Assembly (NCBI GenBank): GCA_030043175.1
Contig: JASHYD010001360.1
Span: 1 to 7,318 of the forward strand
Length of the DNA: 7,318 nt
Reading direction: 5' to 3'
Origin: Xanthobacteraceae bacterium
GTDB taxonomy: Bacteria; Pseudomonadota; Alphaproteobacteria; Rhizobiales; Xanthobacteraceae
Part shown: positions 1 to 5,237 of the stretch, piece after piece
Layout of the letters: every line of letters begins with the position of its first letter
Position numbering within the stretch: the stretch's first letter is position 1
Program-made: the position numbers and the translations under genes
The notes under the pieces: generated by a model
What the model was told of the DNA's origin: nothing
Databases searched by the model: none
Seen by the model: only the letters and a program-made list of their open reading frames with translations

Positions 1-188
1 ACGCACGGTGGGAAAGCCTATTTTTCGTCTCGCTCGCTACGCAAACAACAGGGCCGTCGCGTGAATCCATTGTGGCAGGCTCGCGTCGCAGCTGCACCAA
101 CACGATCGGCAGGCGAAACGAAATCATGCCGCGCACGCGGTGAACAGCACGGCGGGGGCAACCGCTGCACCGAGTGGCGCTGACCTAG
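1..188. other. Left-edge stretch with no recognised gene
   Basis: No convincing gene is visible. One plus-strand frame is open from the window edge to a TGA at 181-183 (about 60 codons), but its translation is arginine-rich and matches no family I recognise. It could be the tail of a broken gene that begins outside the window. Stops interrupt the other plus frames within 21 to 56 codons. The stretch lies directly before a DUF736-like remnant, which suggests degraded accessory DNA. Confidence 0.3.
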
Positions 189-248
189 GGCAAGGAATAC
201 ATCTCTGTTAAACTCGACGGTCTGACCTGGCCCGCTCCGAACGCGTCG
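189..248 (+). pseudogene. Remnant of a DUF736 family gene (C-terminal piece)
   Basis: In the frame starting at 189 the DNA reads GKEYISVKLDGLTWPAPNAS. This resembles the conserved C-terminal stretch of DUF736 proteins, which I recall as roughly G-[RK]-[DE]-Y-[LI]-S-V-K-L-D-x-P-x-[FW]-P-A-P-x-x-A-S. DUF736 proteins are about 100 residues, of unknown function, and typical of conjugative plasmids and integrative elements in alphaproteobacteria. A TAG stop at 186-188 lies immediately upstream in this frame. Just before it, the neighbouring frame reads E-W-R-stop, which could be the corroded W-[RK]-[KR]-T-S segment that normally precedes the match. After 248 the family resemblance is lost. I infer a decayed fragment, not an expressed gene. 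The match is short, so chance similarity is possible. Confidence 0.42.
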
Positions 249-260
249 ACAAAGTTGGTC

Positions 261-1475
261 TCATTTATCAGCCTCCAACGCATATCGCCGACAATGCTCG
301 AGGTAGGCTCTTTCATGTTCGGCCAAAAGGTCCACGATGCTCTTCCACAACCATGTCGGCGCGTCCAAGGATGTTGATCGATTTCGCTGAAGATCCTCTT
401 GCCACTTGATTCTCGTTTCGGAATCCATCTGTCGGCTATGCGCTTTACCGACGACAGCTGCTAGAAAATGGGCAACCTTCATTGCCTCGTCGCGGGTCAA
501 TTGCTCAACCTCAATCTTGAGATCTTGTGGAAGAAGCTCGTGCACAAATACCGCCTTGCCCATGAGCCTAATTGCGCACATCCGCCGCCCCAGATAGGGA
601 GACAGGTGACGTGCTCCTTCCAGGACCCGCTCCGCCTGGTCCGAGGGCATCTTTACGCCGGCAGCACGAGGTGCCGCAGCTTGCGCGGCCTCCTTGATGT
701 CTATAATGCAATAGTCTGGTCCCTTGCCTTTCTTATTGCCGACACGCAGCAGGATTGCGTATCTCAACCGACCAAGCGAGCTGCATCCCTTCATCCAATA
801 GGCAGCATCCAACAGTGTTACCGGAGCGTCGTCCTTACGAGATCGAAGCATGGTGGCCAATTTGCGCATCTGCTCGTCTGCAAAAAGCTTTTCGATTGCG
901 CGCGTTTCGTCTTTTGAAATTGGCCAAAATCGTTTTCCAAGCGGAATGATCGGACGCGTGTCTTTGATGCGCTCCACTGCGAGAGTTTCCCAGGATCCCG
1001 CGGCGGCCTGCTTGGAGACGAGACGGATGGATTCAGGCTGAGTGACGTCGCTCTCTTCGTGAAAGTCTGGCTCAAACGACTTTTCGTAGCCATCCATCAT
1101 CTGTTCCAGCATTTTTGCGGTAGTGACCCCGGGCAGGTCTGAGCCTCGCGCGGCTGATGCCAGGGATAGACCGAGGCGGATGAGATCATGAGCTGGGTTG
1201 CCGATCACCGTCTGATCGAGGTCGCGTATCTGTATCTCAATCTGGCCAGCGGCGTTTGCTACCGGTCCGAGATTTCCAACGTGACAATCGCCGCAGATCC
1301 ATACGGGCGGTCCGTCGGGGAGAGACCCGCTCTTCTGCCCCTCAAGCCATTCGTAGAATTTGACTGTGTTGCCCCGAACATAAGCATGCGCAGACCGCGA
1401 CATCTTGAGATTGCGGGTCTTGGTCAGGGTTAATCCGCGGGCACTCGGACGCGCAAAGGCTTCTTTGATCTTCAT
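261..1475 (-). CDS. DUF2252 family protein
   Basis: This gene encodes a 404-residue protein of the DUF2252 family, whose biochemical role is not established. The diagnostic segment is ICGDCHVGNLGP at about residues 60-71, followed by IRDLDQTVIGNPAHDLIRL at about 83-101. Further on are a glycine/serine loop (KGCSSLGRLRY, about 229-239), a D-I-K-E-A motif (about 259-263) and a late A-H-S-R-Q motif. The G-D-x-H-x-x-N arrangement and the nearby R-D-L-D recall the catalytic and metal-binding loops of aminoglycoside-phosphotransferase-like kinases, so a phosphotransferase-like fold is possible; that is inference. I chose the ATG at 1473-1475 because CCGAGG lies 9 bases upstream and the family resemblance begins soon after. 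The frame stays open to a GTG at 1718 (485 residues), and part of that extension has coding-like codon use, so a longer form cannot be excluded. The gene stands alone, divergent from the SMP-30 gene. Confidence 0.85.
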   Translation of the reverse strand: MKIKEAFARPSARGLTLTKTRNLKMSRSAHAYVRGNTVKFYEWLEGQKSGSLPDGPPVWICGDCHVGNLGPVANAAGQIEIQIRDLDQTVIGNPAHDLIRLGLSLASAARGSDLPGVTTAKMLEQMMDGYEKSFEPDFHEESDVTQPESIRLVSKQAAAGSWETLAVERIKDTRPIIPLGKRFWPISKDETRAIEKLFADEQMRKLATMLRSRKDDAPVTLLDAAYWMKGCSSLGRLRYAILLRVGNKKGKGPDYCIIDIKEAAQAAAPRAAGVKMPSDQAERVLEGARHLSPYLGRRMCAIRLMGKAVFVHELLPQDLKIEVEQLTRDEAMKVAHFLAAVVGKAHSRQMDSETRIKWQEDLQRNRSTSLDAPTWLWKSIVDLLAEHERAYLEHCRRYALEADK

Positions 1476-1484
1476 CGGCTGCAT

Positions 1485-1490
1485 CCTCGG
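1485..1490 (-). promoter_or_regulatory. Ribosome binding site for the DUF2252 gene
   Basis: On the minus strand CCGAGG ends 9 bases before the ATG at 1475. It is the only purine-rich Shine-Dalgarno-like sequence at good spacing among the candidate starts. The paired ATGs at 1520/1517 and the GTG at 1718 have none. This is the main reason for preferring the short form of the protein. Confidence 0.4.
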
Positions 1491-1969
1491 TTGGGCGAGC
1501 TTGGCCAAAACGATCATCATTTCGGACGAAGAAACACGCCTTAGCGAATCGAGCGCGAACACCCCTATGCCCTCCCGCGCCAGCGCCTCACCGAGACCGA
1601 CTCTTGTCAGCTTGTTGTCCAGCAAACGGATGCCCAGCCGCAAGGATTTTTTGAAGGTAAGCCAGCACCTTGAGTTTGGAAGCGGTAAACGGTGGTTTGG
1701 TATCGGCGCGCTGAACACTCACACCGACCATAACATGTGGATCGGGTGAAGCTCCGGTCAGGCTCGAACGGGCCGCCCGCGATTAGACGAGGCTAGGCGC
1801 GCCGCCGGACGCGGGTGGGCACCAAAAAACTTTGCAGGCATCAGCCCTCGGTCGGGCTGACAGAGCTCCGGCCCCTCGCGCCGCGAACCCCCGAGTTGGG
1901 TCAGGAACGGACTGCGAAGGGCGCGCGTGGGGGACGCTCAACAATAAAGACTGCTAATGTCGGAAACCT

Positions 1970-1994
1970 AACTCACCTGTTTGTAGTTGGTTCC
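1970..1994 (-). promoter_or_regulatory. Possible EcfG-type promoter
   Basis: Read on the minus strand this is GGAAC, 16 bases, then AGTT. The consensus for the alphaproteobacterial general stress sigma factor EcfG is GGAAC-N16/17-CGTT, so there is one mismatch in the -10 element. It points towards the DUF2252 gene but lies about 250 bases above its longest possible start and nearly 500 above the preferred one. The -35 match is short, so this is only a candidate. Confidence 0.22.
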
Positions 1995-2010
1995 ATCGGC
2001 GGAGCCGCAA

Positions 2011-2030
2011 GGAACCTAACGCATTGTTCC
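2011..2030. repeat. Small inverted repeat GGAAC-N10-GTTCC
   Basis: Five-base arms GGAAC and GTTCC flank ten bases 27 bases upstream of the SMP-30 start. The left half (GGAACCTAACGCA) repeats, with one extra A and one substitution, at 1962-1974 (GGAAACCTAACTCA). The position would suit an operator or an overlapping stress promoter for the rightward gene. No regulator can be named from the sequence. Confidence 0.3.
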
Positions 2031-2056
2031 GCCGCCCGAGCTGAGACGAAGTCTAG

Positions 2057-3178
2057 GTGTCAATTTCAGCAGCGCAGCACGTCGAAGTGGAAAGAGCGCC
2101 CGCCGGCCAAGAGCCTGAGACAGGCAGCCCGACCGGCGAGATTGACCCGGAAAGCGAGACGCGAAGGCGATATTTGCTGCATAGGTTTTGGCGGGATGCG
2201 CGCGGTTTCTGGGGCCGGATAGGTCGAGCGTCCGCGCAGGCGACTACGCGCATCGAGAAACTCGATCCGGCGCTGGACAACATCATTTCTACCTCCGAGC
2301 CTGTCAGGGAGCTTGCGGCTGGTATGGGCGGCCCGCTCGGGCCAGTCGAAGGTCCAGTGTGGTGGAAAGAAGGCGGTTATCTACTCTTCAGCGATATCCA
2401 AGCGAGCAAGCGGATGAAGTACACGCCGGGACAAGGGGTGACGCTGTTCCAAGACAGAACCAACCAAGCCAACGGGCTCACCCGCGATCTGCAGGGTAGA
2501 TTGCTCGCCTGCGAGCATGAAACTCGCCGCGTTATCCGACAGGAGCACGACGGCAGCATCACGGTAATTGCCAACAGCTTCCAGGGCCAGCGACTCAATC
2601 GTCCAAACGACGTGATAGTGAAGTCAGATGGCGCCATCTACTTCACCGACCCTATGGGATTCACCCCCGCGCACGATCAATGGGACATGACTTACTCCGG
2701 TGTCTATCGCGTGTCCGCCGATCGCGGCACCATTACTCTGCTTGCCAATGACTTTGTGTTTCCCAATGGGCTCGCTTTCTCGCCGGACGAAAGCGTGCTC
2801 TACATTGACGACTATCCGCGCGGTCACATCCGCGCTTTCGACGTTGCGCCGAATGGCACGCTGGCGAAACAGACCGACCGCATTTTCGCTGACCTCCGCG
2901 GGCCCGAGCCCGGTGGGCCTGATGGCATGAAGGTGGATACAGCGGGCAACGTTTATTGCGCTCAGGGCAATGTTTCTCGCAGTGGTTCAGGTGCGATATA
3001 CATCCTTGATCCGAAGGGTAGAAGACTCGGCCGCATCGTTCACGGGTATCCGGAGACGACCAACATTGCATTTGGTGGCGATGACTGGAAAACCTTGTAC
3101 TTCACCACTCGGAACACCCTCGGTGCAGTGAGCTTAAAAATTGCCGGCCTTCCAGTGCCGACCCCAAAGAAATCGTGA
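2057..3178 (+). CDS. SMP-30/gluconolactonase/LRE family protein with atypical N-terminus
   Basis: This gene encodes a 373-residue protein whose residues from about 65 onward are an SMP-30/Gluconolactonase/LRE-like six-bladed beta-propeller. These enzymes are metal-dependent hydrolases of sugar lactones and related esters; the substrate here is unknown. The expected metal-site residues are visible: Glu98 in V-E-G-P-V-W, Asn184 in R-P-N-D-V, Asn237 in F-P-N-G-L-A-F-S-P-D and Asp289 in G-P-D-G-M. Repeated blade motifs (QANGLTRD, DGAIYFTDP, NIAFGG) are also present. No signal peptide is seen. Residues 1-60 are charged and do not belong to the propeller; RRRYLLHRFWRDARGFW (37-53) resembles the cytoplasmic start of SbmA/BacA-like ABC transporters, suggesting a gene fusion. 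The start is GTG, directly after an in-frame TAG at 2054-2056, with only a weak GAAG upstream. No good ATG occurs before Met90, so the true start is uncertain. Confidence 0.88.
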   Translation: MSISAAQHVEVERAPAGQEPETGSPTGEIDPESETRRRYLLHRFWRDARGFWGRIGRASAQATTRIEKLDPALDNIISTSEPVRELAAGMGGPLGPVEGPVWWKEGGYLLFSDIQASKRMKYTPGQGVTLFQDRTNQANGLTRDLQGRLLACEHETRRVIRQEHDGSITVIANSFQGQRLNRPNDVIVKSDGAIYFTDPMGFTPAHDQWDMTYSGVYRVSADRGTITLLANDFVFPNGLAFSPDESVLYIDDYPRGHIRAFDVAPNGTLAKQTDRIFADLRGPEPGGPDGMKVDTAGNVYCAQGNVSRSGSGAIYILDPKGRRLGRIVHGYPETTNIAFGGDDWKTLYFTTRNTLGAVSLKIAGLPVPTPKKS

Positions 3179-3411
3179 AACGACCCTGGTTGCTCTTGGC
3201 TGCCGGGGGGACAGCGACAGGAACGGCAAGCGCCGACGCCCGGCCCTTGCCCCGCTGCACCCTGCACGCCCCACAGAACCAGCACGCCCTTGGGTCCCAA
3301 AGGCCCCCGGCGAAAATCGACCCGCAGGTCCCGCTGGTGGCAAGGGGAGAATTGGCGCTGGCGCAGTCTCACGTACAGCACGCTCCGGTCTTGCCAGAAC
3401 CCTCTCCTTGA
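3175..3411 (+). pseudogene. Possible broken small secreted-protein gene overlapping the SMP-30 stop
   Basis: A GTG at 3175 overlaps the SMP-30 stop as GTGA and opens a 78-residue frame. Its first 20 residues, MKRPWLLLAAGGTATGTASA, look like a Sec signal peptide (basic start, hydrophobic core, A-S-A end). After that the frame runs through repeat copy A and loses all protein character, while a neighbouring frame there reads as Gly/Pro-rich, collagen-like sequence. One reading is a secreted collagen-like gene broken by frameshifts. The other is chance: there is no clear ribosome binding site, and the end overlaps the GDCCVxC gene on the other strand. I would not annotate a functional protein. 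Confidence 0.18.
3250..3347 (+). repeat. Dispersed intergenic repeat, copy A
   Basis: This is the first of three related sequences in the window, all in the same orientation. By hand alignment it is about 88% identical to copy C over 98-99 bases, including an exact 25-base match at 3292-3316 versus 7082-7106. It carries complementary arms ACCAGC (3278-3283) and GCTGGT (3333-3338). It sits between the convergent ends of the SMP-30 gene and the GDCCVxC gene, so as RNA it could fold beyond both stop codons and act in termination or RNA stability. That role is inference. Confidence 0.75.
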
Positions 3412-3587
3412 ATCGGTGGGCACGGCACCGAGCCATAAGAGCAGAACACGCAGCAATCGCCCTGCTTTGGACGCAACGTCGCGCCGCAGCCGATACATTT
3501 GTAGAAGAACTGGCAGGCATCAATCGGCATGGTTTCCGATTTGGTGGTTCCGCAATGCGGGCAAGTGATAACGCTTTCAAGGATCAT
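3369..3587 (-). CDS. GDCCVxC domain-containing small cysteine-rich protein
   Basis: This gene encodes a 72-residue protein with 11 cysteines. It has an N-terminal CPHC pair (9-12), a second CIGC pair (31-34) and the hallmark GDCCVFCSYGSVPCPPIQ at 43-60. The family is annotated as GDCCVxC domain-containing (seleno)protein because some members place selenocysteine in the motif; here all positions are ordinary Cys codons. The two C-x-x-C pairs suggest a zinc ribbon, and the C-C-V-x-C motif a further metal or redox site. The function is unknown. From memory, relatives often lie near heavy-metal resistance genes, but none is visible here. The ATG at 3587 has a good AGAGG 8 bases upstream. The C-terminus adds a short tail ending in A-C-C-T. 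Its 3' end lies about 20 bases from repeat copy A, converging on the SMP-30 gene. Confidence 0.88.
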   Translation of the reverse strand: MILESVITCPHCGTTKSETMPIDACQFFYKCIGCGATLRPKQGDCCVFCSYGSVPCPPIQGEGSGKTGACCT

Positions 3588-3595
3588 GGTGCTTA

Positions 3596-3600
3596 CCTCT
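3596..3600 (-). promoter_or_regulatory. Ribosome binding site of the GDCCVxC gene
   Basis: AGAGG on the minus strand lies 8 bases before the ATG at 3587 and is the clearest Shine-Dalgarno sequence in the window. It falls inside the last codons of a nine-codon reading frame (3593-3622, M-E-Y-L-G-D-V-Q-R-stop) that ends 5 bases before the gene, so a leader peptide coupled to translation is conceivable. Confidence 0.55.
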
Positions 3601-3837
3601 GCACGTCGCCGAGGTACTCCATCACAATGTGTCCTTCAATTGTCGGTTCGGGTCATCTTCGGCGATGACGACGCCCCACCCGCCAAGTGTTGGGGGGCTG
3701 CCATGGAAACAGAAGGGACCAGCGAGTAAGGTTTGCCGCATCAGGGACGACCCTGCGGATGCTTTTGGCTGGGGACAGTGATGGGGGACGTAGGCAACGG
3801 ACATCGTCGCAGTGTGCCAAGTGCGCGGGCCGACTTC

Positions 3838-4368
3838 TCACCACGGTAGTCCGCACAAATCGAGTATTCCCGCACGCGGCGCAATTTTGAGGTCAAAGAC
3901 GAAGGGATCAGTAACGCGGAAACGCACGCGTCCTTGTGGACGCTGTTCGACAAAGACCTCCCCCTCGAAAAAGCGCCATCCAAGCCGCCTGTATAAGGGC
4001 GCGTGACGCGGTTCGCAAAACAGGAGCCCGAAATCGACGCCATGCCTATCCCGCATCTCCATTACCGCCTCGCGCATGACCTCACTGGCGATGCCCCGCC
4101 CGCGGAGGTCCAGCCGTGTCGCCACGCCGCCGATGCCACCGATTTTAACCGGCCGTCCATCAAACTCTGCATGGCGCAAATATATTCCGGCGTGGCCAAT
4201 GACATCATTGTGGCCGTTCATTTCGAGTACGCGGCTGTCAGCACGTGCCCAGACCACATCCTTCCAAGGCAAAGTCGCGACGACGTCTGGAGGCCAGACG
4301 GCTTCAAGGAGGCGCGAAGCGAGCCGCCAACCCTCGTCGCCGTTCACTATCTCGATGCGATTGCTCAT
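3838..4368 (-). CDS. GNAT family N-acetyltransferase
   Basis: This gene encodes a 176-residue protein with the GCN5-related acetyltransferase fold, which moves an acetyl group from acetyl-CoA to an amine. Motif A is clear at about residues 76-102: I-G-G-I-G-G-V-A-T strand, then the acetyl-CoA phosphate loop R-L-D-L-R-G-R-G-I-A and the following helix. The later stretch FGLLFCEPRHAPLYRRLGW (113-131) matches the beta5/alpha4 segment, with Tyr126 in the place of the usual general acid. The I-G-H-A-G-I-Y-L-R strand (57-65) and the layout recall AAC(2')- and NodA-like GNATs, but the acceptor substrate cannot be assigned and I make no resistance claim. Length is normal for the family. The ATG at 4368 has only a weak GAG upstream. 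The gene is co-directional with its neighbours but separated by 250 and 210 bases, so probably not in a tight operon. Confidence 0.86.
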   Translation of the reverse strand: MSNRIEIVNGDEGWRLASRLLEAVWPPDVVATLPWKDVVWARADSRVLEMNGHNDVIGHAGIYLRHAEFDGRPVKIGGIGGVATRLDLRGRGIASEVMREAVMEMRDRHGVDFGLLFCEPRHAPLYRRLGWRFFEGEVFVEQRPQGRVRFRVTDPFVFDLKIAPRAGILDLCGLPW

Positions 4369-4450
4369 CGGCTCGATCAGACCCAGCTACGTTGGGAAGT
4401 CACAGCCATACGGCAAGACCCCTGACTTTGCAGCAGTCGCGGATGGCGGC

Positions 4451-4543
4451 CTCTACCCTACACGCCCGACGGAACCAGCACACCCCTTCAGTTTCCCAAA
4501 GGCGCCGGCAAAATCGACCACCGGTCCCGCTGGTAGCAAGAGG
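4451..4543 (+). repeat. Dispersed intergenic repeat, copy B
   Basis: This is the most diverged copy. It shares with copy A the segments GAACCAGCAC, TCCCAAAGGC, CCGGC, AAAATCGACC and GGTCCCGCTGGT in the same order and spacing. The complementary arms ACCAGC (4474-4479) and GCTGGT (4529-4534) are intact even where the interior differs. Similarity to copy A appears to continue weakly to about 4555 (ATTGGCG). It lies between two leftward genes, after the primase-like gene and before the GNAT gene. Confidence 0.68.
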
Positions 4544-4578
4544 CAGCATTGGCGTGCAATGGGGTGAATGCCAGCCAG

Positions 4579-4872
4579 TCACTGTGGCATCGCAAGGCCG
4601 GCGAGAGCGGCCAGCCGTTCCACCGCTTCCGGAAAGGTTAGACCTTCCATCTCCATCGTGAAGGTAAAGATGTCGCCGTGCTTCCCAGACGAAAAGTCGT
4701 GATATAGCCCCTTCTCATCACTGACAAAAAACGACGGCATGCGCTCCTCATTGAACGGCGACAACCCTTTCCATTCGCGCCCCACTTTCTTGAGCCGAAC
4801 GCGCTTGCCAACGACTTCCGATACAGGAAGCCGGGCACGCAACTCGTCGAGAAATTGTGACGGAAAGCGCAT
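4579..4872 (-). CDS. Stand-alone DnaG-type (CHC2) primase zinc-binding domain protein
   Basis: This gene encodes 97 residues equivalent only to the N-terminal CHC2 domain of DnaG primase, the part that helps recognise template DNA. The start MRFPSQFLDELRARLPVSEV and the blocks GLSPFNEERMPSF, GLYHDFSSGKHGDIFTF and FPEAVERLAALAGL follow the DnaG order. The four zinc ligands of the classical Cys-His-Cys-Cys site are replaced by Ser38, Asn41, Asp59 and Ser62, and the protein has no cysteine. As I recall, full-length alphaproteobacterial DnaG can also lack some or all of these, so this is probably inherited rather than decay. The frame ends cleanly with A-M-P-Q-stop where a full DnaG would enter its TOPRIM catalytic core, so it cannot synthesise primers. 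It may be an accessory of a mobile element, a regulator, or a truncated relic that is still open. No strong ribosome binding site is seen. Confidence 0.83.
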   Translation of the reverse strand: MRFPSQFLDELRARLPVSEVVGKRVRLKKVGREWKGLSPFNEERMPSFFVSDEKGLYHDFSSGKHGDIFTFTMEMEGLTFPEAVERLAALAGLAMPQ

Positions 4873-4910
4873 GGCTGTTCGGCGGCTCCGCTTTGGTGAG
4901 GACGAATCGG

Positions 4911-5180
4911 TTACGTCATTGTAAGGAGAAATGGCCCCAGAGGGCTAAAACCGCATATGAAATAACGCTCGTGCTCGGCTTCCGCTGGGTCCTTTACTCG
5001 CTTCTTTGAAATCAGTCGCTTGCCGTTTTGACATTTCGATCCGGCGACCAGAGGCTCTTTCGCCCGACGCCGGTCGATAGGAAACAACTGTTTCGCCCTG
5101 ATGGAGCGCGGTGTTCTGTTGCAACCGGCAGGCCCGCTGGACCCAATGAGCCCGAAACGGTGCAGGTCGGCAAAACTCAC
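4911..5180 (-). CDS. Doubtful hypothetical protein in the 4873-5237 gap
   Basis: A GTG-started frame of 89 residues fills most of the 365-base gap between the sensor kinase and the primase-like gene. It has no recognised domain, signal peptide or membrane segment and only two cysteines. Its codon use is less GC-biased at third positions than the flanking genes. No Shine-Dalgarno sequence precedes the GTG. It is more likely chance or the remains of something older than a working gene. I see no other structure in this gap apart from the presumed promoter of the primase-like gene. Confidence 0.18.
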   Translation of the reverse strand: MSFADLHRFGLIGSSGPAGCNRTPRSIRAKQLFPIDRRRAKEPLVAGSKCQNGKRLISKKRVKDPAEAEHERYFICGFSPLGPFLLTMT

Positions 5181-5237
5181 AAGCAGGTTCTGTTGGCAGC
5201 TTAAACTTGTGGTCGCGTCGTCAGCTTGGTCTACCCT

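Larger units (their letters stand above)
1719..2056. other. Intergenic region between divergent genes
   Basis: No gene is supported here. Open frames that run through it have no family resemblance and no ribosome binding site. The stretch separates the leftward DUF2252 gene from the rightward SMP-30 gene and should hold their promoters. Its right half contains an AT-richer patch around 1940-1985 and several GGAAC/GTTCC motifs, listed separately. No tRNA and no clear rho-independent terminator with a T-run was seen. Confidence 0.4.

Noticed and set aside
1815..2222. 135-codon plus-strand frame upstream of and overlapping the SMP-30 gene
   Set aside because: No domain or ribosome binding site, and it overlaps the better-supported SMP-30 frame.
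2057..3178. Signal peptide or Tat motif on the SMP-30 protein
   Set aside because: The N-terminus is charged with no hydrophobic core; the R-R-R at 36-38 is not followed by a Tat-type hydrophobic segment.
3369..3587. Selenocysteine in the GDCCVxC motif
   Set aside because: All motif positions are Cys codons and the frame has no internal TGA.
3040..3668. Several overlapping long frames on both strands around 3040-3668, some rich in Gly, Pro and Arg
   Set aside because: They are shadows of the SMP-30 and GDCCVxC genes and of repeat copy A; none has its own start signal or domain.
3838..4368. Aminoglycoside acetyltransferase or NodA assignment for the GNAT gene
   Set aside because: The similarity is only in overall GNAT layout and motif A; substrate-specific residues cannot be recognised.
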